Shown here: positions 17,373-26,187 of the stretch, piece after piece
How the letters are laid out: every line of letters begins with the position of its first letter
Position numbering within the stretch: the first letter of the stretch is position 1
Assembly (NCBI RefSeq): GCF_027482425.1
Contig: NZ_JAIXWA010000033.1
Span: 1 to 43,239, forward strand
DNA: 43,239 bases
Source: Flavobacterium sp.
GTDB taxonomy: Bacteria; Bacteroidota; Bacteroidia; Flavobacteriales; Flavobacteriaceae
Reading direction: 5' to 3'
Program-made: the position numbers and the translations under genes
The notes under the pieces: model-generated
Told to the model about the DNA's origin: nothing
Seen by the model: only the letters and a program-made list of their open reading frames with translations
The model's database searches: none

Positions 17373-18634
17373 GAAACCAAAGCGTCACCAGCAATATCGA
17401 TTGGATCAGTATCGTTTTCTATTTTGTTTTGGTCATCTTAGGGTGGTTGAACATCTATTCGTCATCATTGTCGGGAGCTCCTGAAGATGCGTCTATTTTT
17501 GATATAAGCCAAATTTATGGGAAACAGTTTTTATTTATCTTATTTTCTATCCCCATCATATTTACGATTTTGGCAGTAGAAGCTAAATTCTATGAGAAGT
17601 ATTCGATCATTATTTTTGCCGTTTCGCTGCTATCCTTACTTGGATTATTTGCGTTTGGAAAAGTAATCGCCGGACAACGGTGTTGGTATGGTATCGGTAG
17701 TTTTACCTTGCAACCGTCGGAATTTGCCAAAGCAGCTACCTCCTTGGCATTGGCGAAGTATTTGAGCGATGTACAAGTCAACTTACGGGAAATGCAACGG
17801 CAATTACAAGCCTTATTTATCGTTTTTCTTCCGGTAATGTTGATTCTTCCCCAACCCGACCCAGGAAGTGCACTGATTTATTTTGTCTTCTTTTTTGTCT
17901 TGTATCGCGAAGGGTTACCGGGTTGGTATTTGGTTACAGGGTTTATCGCTATTCTCTTGTTTATCCTAACTTTAGCGACAAATAATCCCTATATCGTAAT
18001 TGGACTTACTGCGTTGGCTTTGGTTGTCAATTATTACCGCAGTCGATTAGTAGACCGTAATATTTTTGCCAGTATTCTCATGTTTTTTATGGTTACGGCC
18101 TTTACATTTTCGGTGAACTTTGTGTTTAACAATGTATTTAAACAACACCACCGTGATCGTTTTAATATTTTACTAGGGAAAGAGGTCGACTTAAAAGGAG
18201 TAGGATATAATACCAACCAGTCTGAAATTGCTATTGGTTCGGGAGGATGGTTTGGAAAAGGATATTTGGAAGGCACGCAAACCAAAGGTGGATTTGTCCC
18301 CGAGCAACACACCGACTATATTTTCACTACGGTAGGCGAAGAATGGGGATTTTTGGGAAGCTTGATGGTCATCGGACTTTTTGCGGGATTAATTTTACGC
18401 ATCATTTACTTGGCGGAACGGCAAAAAACAAAGTTCAGTAGGGTATATGGGTATTGTGTAGCAGGTATTTTATTCATCCACTTTTTCGTAAACATAGCCA
18501 TGGTAATCGGCGTATTTCCAACAATTGGAGTGCCATTGCCCTTCTTTTCGTATGGAGGATCCGGACTCTGGGGCTTTACCATTTTGCTTTTCATATTCCT
18601 GAAAATGGATGCGAATAAGGTCAATGAATGGTAG
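17369..18634 (+). CDS. rodA: SEDS peptidoglycan glycosyltransferase RodA
   Basis: A 421-residue SEDS-family protein with about ten membrane segments. Conserved stretches are GQRCWYGIGSFTLQPSEFAK, LPQPDPGSALIYFVFFFVLY, the catalytic-loop region KEVDLKGVGYNTNQSEIAIG with its Asp, GGWFGKGYLEGTQTKGGFVP, EQHTDYIFTTVGEEWGF and the C-terminal GVPLPFFSYGGSG. SEDS proteins polymerise lipid II into glycan; its pairing with the PBP2 gene and the mre genes identifies RodA rather than FtsW. It closes the operon; no terminator lies directly behind it, the first strong one being at 18911. Confidence 0.95.
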   Translation: MRNQSVTSNIDWISIVFYFVLVILGWLNIYSSSLSGAPEDASIFDISQIYGKQFLFILFSIPIIFTILAVEAKFYEKYSIIIFAVSLLSLLGLFAFGKVIAGQRCWYGIGSFTLQPSEFAKAATSLALAKYLSDVQVNLREMQRQLQALFIVFLPVMLILPQPDPGSALIYFVFFFVLYREGLPGWYLVTGFIAILLFILTLATNNPYIVIGLTALALVVNYYRSRLVDRNIFASILMFFMVTAFTFSVNFVFNNVFKQHHRDRFNILLGKEVDLKGVGYNTNQSEIAIGSGGWFGKGYLEGTQTKGGFVPEQHTDYIFTTVGEEWGFLGSLMVIGLFAGLILRIIYLAERQKTKFSRVYGYCVAGILFIHFFVNIAMVIGVFPTIGVPLPFFSYGGSGLWGFTILLFIFLKMDANKVNEW

Positions 18635-18707
18635 GTATATTTAAAATGTCTTTTTTAAGTGTTCCAGCAAAAATATCGGTACTTCAGGAATACTAATTAA
18701 TAAGACT

Positions 18708-18912
18708 ATGAAAAACTCGTAATCCTTTGGGGACTGCTTGCCATGGGGCTTACTGCCGTTCATGCACAAAAGCCCTTCATCGATTCATTAGCGATACGCA
18801 AGCAACAAGAAGGGCTTGAAAAGCACGCTTAAAACAAGAACGCGCTATTGAATAAGCTATTGCCAAAATGGAAAAAGAAAAGGACAAGACAAGTTGCGTA
18901 AACGGAGATTAA
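18708..18912 (+). pseudogene. Broken gene for a small secreted, charged coiled-coil protein
   Basis: Starting at the ATG 18708, an A run appears one base short; restoring it gives a good signal peptide (MKKLVILWGLLAMGLTAVHA, then QKP) followed by FIDSLAIRKQQEGLEKHA. A further frame change then leads to KQERAIE, an in-frame TAA, AIAKMEKEKDK, and after another shift KLRKRRLKK. The pieces together read like a short periplasmic protein with a Lys/Glu/Gln-rich helix. At least three disruptions are needed, so this is a decayed gene rather than a single error. I do not recognise the family. It sits in the 307-base gap between rodA and the protease, which otherwise contains only the terminator. Confidence 0.6.
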
Positions 18913-18943
18913 AAAAAGTCCCGATCAACTCGGGACTTTTTTT
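18911..18943. terminator. Strong bidirectional terminator at rodA/protease junction
   Basis: A perfect 14-base stem AAAAAAAGTCCCGA (18911-18924) with TCGGGACTTTTTTT (18930-18943) and a five-base loop. Its last two bases overlap the stop codon of the convergent protease gene, so it serves both directions. Confidence 0.92.
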
Positions 18944-21113
18944 ATGACTTTAATAATTTCTCTTTTTTCACTTTATTGGAAACGCCTTTATTGGCTCCAT
19001 TTTGCAAGTCATCTAAGACATGAATGGCTTCCTCAATGTAAATATCCTTGGAGAGATTTTCATGCCAACGTTCGCGTTTTTCCTTTAGCGTAACATCGGT
19101 TTTCATTTGCTCCTCTTCATTGGGCAAGGATTTAAACTCGAAATTGTTTTTGTATTCGGAAATCGCTTTGAACTTTTTATTCATTTCATCCAACTGCTTT
19201 TGCTCCTGCTTGTATTTGTCGATTTGCAAACTATAGGTGGTAATGTCGTTTCGATTATCCAACCATTTTGCATTTTCATCAATTAATTTCAATTGCGGAC
19301 TAGCACTGATCCGTTTTATACTATTGGCCAAAGCAAAATCATAGTTCGGTTGGTTAGACCATGTATTATAAGGCGCCGGATCGATTTTATCCCAAGGCAT
19401 GGCATTATCGATGTCGCGTTCGCCCATTTCCAAATACGCGTATTTATCGGGCATAACCACATCACTTTTCACCCCATCCAATTGGGTCGAACCGCCATTA
19501 ATTCGATAGAATTTTTGGGTGGTCGTTTTTAAAGCACCCAAATCGCCCACGGTACTTCCGCGCACAAACTGATTCAAATCGATGACATTTTGAACAGTAC
19601 CTTTACCATAAGTTTGCTTACTTCCCACAATCACAGCCCGCTTATAGTCTTGCATAGCCGCAGCCAAAATTTCGGAAGCTGACGCAGAAAACTCATTGGT
19701 CATAATCACAAGCGGACCATCCCAAGCGACTTTAGGATCACGATCGTACAACACTTCTTTTCGGCCAGCCGCAGAACGAACTTGTACAATAGGACCTTGG
19801 TCAATAAAAAGACCACTGATGTCGACTACCGTTTTGAGGGAACCTCCTCCATTGTCTCGCACATCTACAATCAATCCTTCTACACCTGCATTTTTTAAAC
19901 GCTCGACTTCAATGGCTACATCTTTGGCAGCATCACGACTGTCTTTATTTTCAAAATCAATATAAAATTTAGGCAAATAAATAATACCATATTTTACACC
20001 ATTTTTTTCAACGATACTGGAACGCGCATAGGTTTCCTCGATTTCAACCTCATCGCGAATAATAGAAATTACTTTCAAAGAACCGTCTTGTTTTTTTACG
20101 GTTAGTCGAACTTCGGTTCCTTTAGGGCCTTTGATTTTTTTCACCACATCGTCCAAACGCATCCCGACAACATCCACGGGCTCGCCGTTACCTTGAGCCA
20201 CTTTCAAAACCACGTCGCCAGCTTCCAATTCTTTACCGCGCCATGCCGGACCCCCAGAAATCAACTCTGTAATTTCAGTGTAATCGTTTTTCTTTTGCAA
20301 TCGCGCTCCAATACCCTCTAATTTTCCACTCATACTCACATCAAAGCGTTCCTTGTCTTCGGGCGCAAAATAAGAAGTATGCGGATCAAAGCGTGTTGTA
20401 ATGGCATTAATGTATACCGAAAACCAATCGGCACGGGTCAAATCTTTGATGAAATCAAAATTCTCGTTTAAAGACTTTAAGGCATTCTCACGGGTTTCTT
20501 TCTCAAGTTGTTCGTAGGTTTTTACTTCAACCTTAACCTCCTTTTTATCCGTACCTTTTTCTTGAAGTTTTTGCTTTTCAACCAATGAGGCCAAGGTAGA
20601 GAGTTTGATTTGTTTACGCCAACGTTCTTTCAATTCGGCAACATTTTTGCAATAGGGCGCGTTTTCATAATCCGTATTGATGGACTCATCCACTTTATAA
20701 TCAATGGGTTTGTCTAAGATTTCTTTGTAATACGCCCGACTCTCTTCCATTCGCTGAATCAACCGCTCGTAAGTCAAGTTAAAAAACGTAAGGTCACGAT
20801 TTACAATTTGATCGTCAATTTTGGTTTCATACTGAGCAAATTCATCGATATCCGATTGCAAAAAGAAACGTTTTGAAGGATCCAAAGCTTCAATATATTC
20901 TTTGTACACTCCTTTTGAAAAGGTATCATTAATTTCTGAAGGACTGTAATGCCCTTTTTCAATGACGTAGGTTAATAATTCAAGGAGCAATTTATCTTTT
21001 TCAGGATCACCGTCTTTAGATTTGGGCATAAAGCTCCATAACCCCACGGCTGCTATCAGCACAATAAGGATTTTTTTATAATGTCTTTTCATAAAACTCA
21101 CAATTGCATTCAT
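18942..21113 (-). CDS. prc: Carboxy-terminal processing (tail-specific) protease
   Basis: A 723-residue S41 protease of the Prc/Tsp type. An N-terminal membrane/signal segment (about 13-30, KKILIVLIAAVGLWSFM) places it in the periplasm. Then comes the Tsp N-terminal domain (about 45-250), a PDZ domain (about 255-345, GKLEGIGARLQKK, ISGGPAWRGKELEAGDVVLK), and the catalytic core. The Ser/Lys dyad is Ser478 in SASASEILAAAMQDY and Lys505 or its neighbour in YGKGTVQ. The C-terminal part (about 570-723) is helical and charged (DUF3340-like). Such enzymes trim or degrade periplasmic and lipoproteins recognised by their C-terminus. A second ATG eight codons in (21092) is an alternative start. Divergent from surE. 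Confidence 0.95.
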   Translation of the reverse strand: MNAIVSFMKRHYKKILIVLIAAVGLWSFMPKSKDGDPEKDKLLLELLTYVIEKGHYSPSEINDTFSKGVYKEYIEALDPSKRFFLQSDIDEFAQYETKIDDQIVNRDLTFFNLTYERLIQRMEESRAYYKEILDKPIDYKVDESINTDYENAPYCKNVAELKERWRKQIKLSTLASLVEKQKLQEKGTDKKEVKVEVKTYEQLEKETRENALKSLNENFDFIKDLTRADWFSVYINAITTRFDPHTSYFAPEDKERFDVSMSGKLEGIGARLQKKNDYTEITELISGGPAWRGKELEAGDVVLKVAQGNGEPVDVVGMRLDDVVKKIKGPKGTEVRLTVKKQDGSLKVISIIRDEVEIEETYARSSIVEKNGVKYGIIYLPKFYIDFENKDSRDAAKDVAIEVERLKNAGVEGLIVDVRDNGGGSLKTVVDISGLFIDQGPIVQVRSAAGRKEVLYDRDPKVAWDGPLVIMTNEFSASASEILAAAMQDYKRAVIVGSKQTYGKGTVQNVIDLNQFVRGSTVGDLGALKTTTQKFYRINGGSTQLDGVKSDVVMPDKYAYLEMGERDIDNAMPWDKIDPAPYNTWSNQPNYDFALANSIKRISASPQLKLIDENAKWLDNRNDITTYSLQIDKYKQEQKQLDEMNKKFKAISEYKNNFEFKSLPNEEEQMKTDVTLKEKRERWHENLSKDIYIEEAIHVLDDLQNGANKGVSNKVKKEKLLKS

Positions 21114-21194
21114 TAAGTGTTCCTAAATTATATAAAAAATCATGCCATCCCGATGGAATACCGTCTAAATTTTTGTTAAACTCAGACTACGACC

Positions 21195-21202
21195 CAAAGT
21201 TA
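21195..21202 (-). promoter_or_regulatory. Promoter -7 element for the tail-specific protease
   Basis: On the minus strand this reads TAACTTTG, an exact TAnnTTTG match about 80 bases before the protease start. A TTTG lies 23 bases further upstream (complement of 21226-21229), slightly farther than usual. It is only 32 bases from the divergent surE element. Confidence 0.5.
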
Positions 21203-21234
21203 GGAAAAATGTCCCCAATGAGTCCCAAAATATG

Positions 21235-21242
21235 TACTTTTG
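21235..21242 (+). promoter_or_regulatory. Promoter -7 element (TACTTTTG) for surE-lpxB
   Basis: An exact -7 match 20 bases before the surE ATG; it argues for that start. No clear -33 TTTG is seen. Confidence 0.6.
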
Positions 21243-21262
21243 TTACAACTTCAAATTGAATT

Positions 21263-22033
21263 ATGGAATCCAAACCTTTGATTTTAGTCACCAACGACGA
21301 CGGTATTACAGCTCCTGGAATTCGAGTCTTAATCGAGGTAGTGCAAACCTTGGGCGAAGTGGTAGTTGTTGCACCCGACAGTCCCCAAAGTGGCATGGGT
21401 CATGCGATTACGGTCAATGACATGCTACATGTAAAAAAAGTAAGTCCGTTTGGCCCAAGCATTACGGCCTATAGTTGCTCTGGAACACCCGTGGATTGTG
21501 TGAAAATGGGCGTACATGAATTAATCAAACGGAAGCCTGACCTTTGTGTATCGGGCATCAATCACGGATCCAATTCATCCATAAATGTAATTTATTCGGG
21601 CACCATGAGTGCTGCAGTTGAAGCCGGCATCGAAGGGATTCCAGCTATTGGTTTTTCGTTGCAAGATTTCAGTTGGGAAGCCAATTTTGAGCCCGCAAAA
21701 ACCTACATTCGAAGCATCGTGCAACGCGTGCTTGAAGAGGGATTACCCGCTGGTACGGTGTTGAATGTTAACTTTCCGAAACTACCTGCCGAGGCTATCA
21801 AAGGCATTCGTATTTGCCGTCAGGCGCATGCGTATTGGCAAGAAAAATTTGATAAACGCATGTCACCCTTTGGAAAAGAATATTATTGGTTGACAGGTGA
21901 ATTTATTAATTTAGACAAAGGGGAAGATACCGATGAATGGGCGCTTACGCAAGGATATGTTTCTATCGTTCCTGTTCAATTTGACCTCACGGCACATCAT
22001 GCCATTCCTATATTAAACCGTTGGAATTTCTAA
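21263..22033 (+). CDS. surE: 5'/3'-nucleotidase SurE
   Basis: A 256-residue SurE phosphatase that removes phosphate from nucleoside monophosphates and short polyphosphates. The metal site is formed by VTNDDGI (Asp12, Asp13), the Ser in DSPQSGMGHAIT and the Asn in SGINHGSNSS. Also typical are YSGTMSAAVEAGIEGIPAIG and the C-terminal ALTQGYVSIVPVQFDLTAH. It heads a tight run surE, small membrane protein (two-base gap), lpxB (three-base gap). The link with lipid A synthesis is positional only. Confidence 0.96.
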   Translation: MESKPLILVTNDDGITAPGIRVLIEVVQTLGEVVVVAPDSPQSGMGHAITVNDMLHVKKVSPFGPSITAYSCSGTPVDCVKMGVHELIKRKPDLCVSGINHGSNSSINVIYSGTMSAAVEAGIEGIPAIGFSLQDFSWEANFEPAKTYIRSIVQRVLEEGLPAGTVLNVNFPKLPAEAIKGIRICRQAHAYWQEKFDKRMSPFGKEYYWLTGEFINLDKGEDTDEWALTQGYVSIVPVQFDLTAHHAIPILNRWNF

Positions 22034-22034
22034 A

Positions 22035-22307
22035 ATGAATAAGAAAGAACTAATACTAGGCTTCGCACTAGGCCTCCTTACCACCGGCGCAGGCTTGCTT
22101 TTGGTCGCGCTACTTTTTTCCTTTTTAAGTCCCAATTTTCATTGGCAATCCCTTTGGAATAGAGATTTATTGGGAAAATACATCGCTTTGGGTTCGTTAT
22201 TGAATCTGCTCCCCTTTTTTATTTTGCTGTCGCGAAAAAAAGAAGCGATGGGGTACGGAATCATTATTGCCGTAGCTGTACTTACCCTTTCCACCTTATT
22301 TTTTTAA
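22035..22307 (+). CDS. Small three-pass membrane protein of unknown function
   Basis: A 90-residue protein with three predicted membrane segments: about 8-30 (LGFALGLLTTGAGLLLVALLFS), 48-64 (YIALGSLLNLLPFFILLS) and 73-89 (YGIIIAVAVLTLSTLF). A basic loop with RKKE separates the last two. No catalytic motif is visible and I do not recognise a named family. It starts two bases after surE and ends three bases before lpxB, so it is almost certainly co-expressed with them and the coding frame is credible despite its size. Confidence 0.82.
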   Translation: MNKKELILGFALGLLTTGAGLLLVALLFSFLSPNFHWQSLWNRDLLGKYIALGSLLNLLPFFILLSRKKEAMGYGIIIAVAVLTLSTLFF

Positions 22308-22310
22308 CCC

Positions 22311-23426
22311 ATGAAATACTATATCATAGCAGGCGAAGCTTCGGGAGATTTACACGGTTCGAATGTAATGAAAGCCCTTTTGAGCGAGGACCCACAGGCC
22401 GAAATTCGTTTTTGGGGTGGTGACTTGATGCAGGCAGTAGGAGGCACTTTGGTCAAACACTACCGCGATTTGGCTTTTATGGGATTTGCCGAAGTGGTGA
22501 TGAATTTGGGGACGATTTTAAAAAATATTCGTTTTTGCAAAAAAGATATTCAGGCTTTTCAACCTGATGTCATTTTGTTTATAGACTATCCCGGATTTAA
22601 TATGCGCATTGCCAAATGGGCCAAACAACGAGGATTTCGAACCCATTATTACATTGCGCCTCAAATTTGGGCGTGGAAAGAAAACCGAATCAAAGCCATC
22701 AAGCGCGATGTAGATGTTTTGTATGTTATTTTACCTTTTGAAAAAGACTATTTTGAGCAAAAACACCACTATCCGGTGCATTTTGTAGGGCATCCGCTAT
22801 TGGACGCCATTCAACAACGTACACCCACCGACGAAAAAATATTTAGAACCCAAGCACAACTAGACGATCGACCGATCATCGCCTTATTGCCAGGAAGTCG
22901 TAAGCAAGAAGTTTCCAAAATGCTCGAAATCATGCTGTCGGTGGTTCCCGACTTTCCCGAATACCAATTTGTCATAGCAGGAGCGCCGAGTTTGGACTAT
23001 GCTTTTTACGCCCCTTTCTTGGAATCAGAGCGGGTACGATTTGTGGCTAATAAAACCTATGACTTACTATCGTGTGCTCATGCAGCCTTGGTCACTTCGG
23101 GTACTGCTACGCTGGAAACTGCCCTTTTTAAAGTTCCCGAAATCGTATGTTATAAAGCCAATCCTTTATCCTATCAGATTGCCAAAAGAATCATTACTTT
23201 AAAATACATTTCGTTGGTTAATCTAATTATGGATCAACCCGTCGTCAGTGAATTAATTCAAAACGATCTCAATCGGGAGCGTTTACATACTGAACTTGTG
23301 CGAATTCTTTCGGGACCGGAACGCGAAAAAATGGTTAAAGAGTATATCGAATTGGAACAAAAATTAGGCGGTGGAGGCGCTAGCCAAAGAACGGCCCAGC
23401 ATATTAGGAACATTTTAACAGCCTAA
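22311..23426 (+). CDS. lpxB: Lipid-A-disaccharide synthase
   Basis: A 371-residue GT19 glycosyltransferase that joins UDP-diacylglucosamine and lipid X into the tetraacyl disaccharide of lipid A at the inner membrane. Characteristic stretches are YIIAGEASGDLHGSNVMKAL, FMGFAEVVMNLGTIL, DVILFIDYPGFNMRIAKWAK, IAPQIWAWKENRIKAIKRDV, FEKDYFEQ, FVGHPLLDAI, ALLPGSRKQEV and the nucleotide-binding SGTATLETALFKVPEIVCYK. The start is fixed by MKYYIIAGEASGD. Its presence, with lptC later in the window, shows a lipid A-containing outer membrane. Confidence 0.97.
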   Translation: MKYYIIAGEASGDLHGSNVMKALLSEDPQAEIRFWGGDLMQAVGGTLVKHYRDLAFMGFAEVVMNLGTILKNIRFCKKDIQAFQPDVILFIDYPGFNMRIAKWAKQRGFRTHYYIAPQIWAWKENRIKAIKRDVDVLYVILPFEKDYFEQKHHYPVHFVGHPLLDAIQQRTPTDEKIFRTQAQLDDRPIIALLPGSRKQEVSKMLEIMLSVVPDFPEYQFVIAGAPSLDYAFYAPFLESERVRFVANKTYDLLSCAHAALVTSGTATLETALFKVPEIVCYKANPLSYQIAKRIITLKYISLVNLIMDQPVVSELIQNDLNRERLHTELVRILSGPEREKMVKEYIELEQKLGGGGASQRTAQHIRNILTA

Positions 23427-23443
23427 TTTAGCTGGCTTTGTTT

Positions 23444-23451
23444 TATCTTTG
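23444..23451 (+). promoter_or_regulatory. Promoter -7 element (TATCTTTG) for the NlpC/P60 lipoprotein gene
   Basis: An exact TAnnTTTG match that overlaps the first candidate TTG codon (23449) of the lipoprotein frame, so translation should start further on. No -33 TTTG is present at the usual distance, which lowers confidence. Confidence 0.45.
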
Positions 23452-23460
23452 CCAAAATTT

Positions 23461-24159
23461 TTGAGTTTGCATAAAGTTTGGAATTATATCATCGTCGCAC
23501 TGCTTTTGGTTTCCTGTAAACCCAACCAAACGGTTATTGTAACCTCCAAAAAAGAAGCGCAAAAAAAGAAAATTTACACGCCCTACACACCCAAAAACAA
23601 TACAGGAGTAGCCTCAACAACGGCCAATCCAACTCCCGCAACAACACCCAAAAAAATAAAAACAATTGCCGTTATTCGAGAACCTGAAGGTTTTTCGGAA
23701 ACAAAACCCAAGAAAACGCCCTTGATCTTGGATCAAAACGACGAGGATATTGTAGTTACCAGTGATGATACACCTTACCTCACAGAACAATTAATCAATA
23801 ATGCAATGGACTTTCTGGGGACGCCTTACCGCGGTGGTGGAACAAGTCGCAACGGATTTGATTGCAGTGGTTTAATGTTTACTACCTTTAAAACATTTGA
23901 TATTATTCTCCCGCGCAGTTCACACGAGATGGCCCGTATCGGTCGGGTGTTGGATCGAAATGAATACCGCCGTGGGGATTTGATTTTTTTCCGAACGAAT
24001 GGACGCCGTACTATAAATCATGTGGGAATGATTACGGAAATATTGGCCGATGAAATAAAATTTGTACATTCGTCAACACAGTTAGGCGTTGTTGTCTCCT
24101 CCACCAAAGAGCCTTACTATCAACGAACTTTTGCACAGGTGAATAGGGTTATCGAGTAA
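23461..24159 (+). CDS. NlpC/P60 (C40) family lipoprotein peptidase
   Basis: A lipoprotein of about 232 residues. The signal peptide with lipobox IIVALLLVSC is followed by a Pro/Thr/Lys-rich linker (about 25-100) and a C-terminal NlpC/P60 domain. The Cys/His/His triad is Cys135 in GFDCSGLMF, His187 in NHVGMI and His203 in FVHSS. These enzymes cut stem peptides of peptidoglycan, usually between D-Glu and meso-DAP. No ATG precedes the signal peptide; possible starts are TTG codons at 23449, 23461 and 23467. The -7 element covers the first, so I chose 23461, leaving a leader of only a few bases. The 25-base gap to comEC suggests co-transcription. Confidence 0.88.
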   Translation: MSLHKVWNYIIVALLLVSCKPNQTVIVTSKKEAQKKKIYTPYTPKNNTGVASTTANPTPATTPKKIKTIAVIREPEGFSETKPKKTPLILDQNDEDIVVTSDDTPYLTEQLINNAMDFLGTPYRGGGTSRNGFDCSGLMFTTFKTFDIILPRSSHEMARIGRVLDRNEYRRGDLIFFRTNGRRTINHVGMITEILADEIKFVHSSTQLGVVVSSTKEPYYQRTFAQVNRVIE

Positions 24160-24183
24160 ATCGTAACATCTAAACGCCGGAAT

Positions 24184-26187
24184 ATGAAAGCCATTCAATT
24201 TCCGCTGATTCGAGTTACCCTCGCCTTTATTATTGGACTTTTTCTCGGAAAACTTTTTGTTGTTCCACCCGTCTTATGGGCATCCGGTATCCTTTTTTCA
24301 GCGCTAACCGTAGGAGTCATCCATTATTATACGCGAAAATTTATAACACCACCTTACGCGCTTGGGGGCCTACTATTACTAGTATTTGTGGGTATCGGTG
24401 GGTTGCGAGTTGCTATGGATATTCCGGAGCGAAATCCGTACCATTTTACACATTTCCTCAAAAAATCGCAAGCCTGTACCCTTGTTGTTACGTTAGAATC
24501 ACAGTTACGCACGTCAAAAACACGAACCCGTTATGTGGCAGAGGTGCACGAGGGGAACGGCCAAAAAACGGTGGGAAAAATTGTTGTGGGGTTCCCTAAA
24601 AATGAGCAAATCTATAAAATTGGGGAATTGTACGGCGTATCGGGACATTTCCTTCCTTTGGAACCAACTGCAAATCCGGGGCAGTTTGATTACAGCACTT
24701 ATCTAAAAAACAAGCATTGGTATGGACAACTTTTGATCACTAATGCAAAATTGCTTAGTCCTCCCCAAAAAAGTATCCCCTCTATAGCTGATGGCATTCG
24801 GCAAACGGTTTACCAACGTTTAAAAAAGCACTTGAATGAATCGGATTTGGCGCTCATTATGGCGCTAATTTTGGGGCAACAGCAAGATATGAATACCGAT
24901 CTAATTCAAGCCTATCAAAAAGCGGGGGCAGTACATATTTTATCGGTTTCTGGACTTCATGTAGGTTTTGTGCTGATTTTTATACAAACGCTTCTCAAAC
25001 CCTTTCCCAATACCCGACGGTTTCGACATTTAAAAATTGTGATTGTCATCTTTGGTCTTTGGACGTTTGGATTTTTAGCTGGGTTAGCCCCCTCCGTATT
25101 ACGCTCGGTGATCATGTTTTCGGGACTTGCTGTGGGAGAGTACCTGCGACGGAGCAGTAATAGTTACAACACCTTATTTACTTCTTTATTTCTCATTTTA
25201 CTTTGGCAACCCCATGCGCTTTGGGACGTGGGACTACAACTGAGTTATACTGCTGTTTTTTTCATTCTTTGGTTGCATCCTATTTTGCAAAATCTTTGGT
25301 CACCGCAGTCCAAAATGGGGCGGTATGTACGCGACTTACTTTCCGTTTCCTTAGCGGCACAATTGGGTACATTGCCCCTATCGTTGTATTATTTTCATCA
25401 ATTTCCTGGGCTATTCTTCGTTACTAATTTACTTTTATTACCGGGGATGGGCGTTTTGATGGGTTTGGGACTACTATGCGTGGTGATGGCGTATTTAAAT
25501 TGGATTTGGACGCCCTTATTAAAATTAGTACAGTGGGCATTGGATCTTATGAATGGAATCATTCGCATCATTTCCGAACAAGAAGAAATGGTATGGAGTG
25601 GCATTCCGATGAATCTGACGGCTATGCTCCTTTTGTATGGTATCATCGTGATGGGCGTTTTTGCGGTGGAAAGACGGAACTTCTATAGTTGCAGGAATTT
25701 CTTAGGGAGTATACTGGTTTTTCAATTGGCGATTTTCGGAATTCGGCATTACCATTGGCAAGAAGAGGCATGGATTCTTTTCCATCAACGAAAAGCTACT
25801 ATAATTGCGCAGCAGCAGCACCATCAATATCAATATTTAGCAAACACTAATACCGACTTCCCTACCCTCGAAGCGTTTGCTTTATCCCGATGGATTGCTC
25901 CTGCTGCAAAGCAAGACTTGCGACAAAATCGATTTTGGCTGAACGGAAAAAAAATAGCATTGGTCGATGAAGAAGGGCGTTTCCCTAAAGATCGTCCCCA
26001 TATTTTGATTGTGACCAATAATCCGCGGTGTAGCCCTGAATCGTGGTTACGACGCAATCGCCCGGATTGGGTTGTGCTTGACGGAAGCAATTCATATCAT
26101 TTGCGAAAATCGTGGAGAGAACTCTGTTTTAAACTAAAAATCCCTTTTCATGATACTTCAGAAAAGGGATCGTTTAGCGTGTATTAA
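24184..26187 (+). CDS. comEC: ComEC/Rec2 family DNA-uptake channel protein
   Basis: A 667-residue polytopic protein. Hydrophobic segments at 10-30 and 35-70 are followed by the DUF4131/OB-like region (about 90-190, including TANPGQFDYSTYLKNK), and the competence domain (about 225-490). That domain has the signatures LALIMALILGQQQDM, AGAVHILSVSGLHVGFV, FLAGLAPSVLRSVIMFSGLA and DVGLQLSYTAVFFILWL. ComEC forms the inner-membrane channel for single-stranded DNA in natural transformation. The C-terminal part lacks the HxHxDH site of the metallo-beta-lactamase domain found in many homologues; only a degenerate tail remains (WVVLDGSNSYHLRK, IPFHDTSEKGSF). It overlaps the convergent thioredoxin-like gene by four bases. 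Confidence 0.93.
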   Translation: MKAIQFPLIRVTLAFIIGLFLGKLFVVPPVLWASGILFSALTVGVIHYYTRKFITPPYALGGLLLLVFVGIGGLRVAMDIPERNPYHFTHFLKKSQACTLVVTLESQLRTSKTRTRYVAEVHEGNGQKTVGKIVVGFPKNEQIYKIGELYGVSGHFLPLEPTANPGQFDYSTYLKNKHWYGQLLITNAKLLSPPQKSIPSIADGIRQTVYQRLKKHLNESDLALIMALILGQQQDMNTDLIQAYQKAGAVHILSVSGLHVGFVLIFIQTLLKPFPNTRRFRHLKIVIVIFGLWTFGFLAGLAPSVLRSVIMFSGLAVGEYLRRSSNSYNTLFTSLFLILLWQPHALWDVGLQLSYTAVFFILWLHPILQNLWSPQSKMGRYVRDLLSVSLAAQLGTLPLSLYYFHQFPGLFFVTNLLLLPGMGVLMGLGLLCVVMAYLNWIWTPLLKLVQWALDLMNGIIRIISEQEEMVWSGIPMNLTAMLLLYGIIVMGVFAVERRNFYSCRNFLGSILVFQLAIFGIRHYHWQEEAWILFHQRKATIIAQQQHHQYQYLANTNTDFPTLEAFALSRWIAPAAKQDLRQNRFWLNGKKIALVDEEGRFPKDRPHILIVTNNPRCSPESWLRRNRPDWVVLDGSNSYHLRKSWRELCFKLKIPFHDTSEKGSFSVY

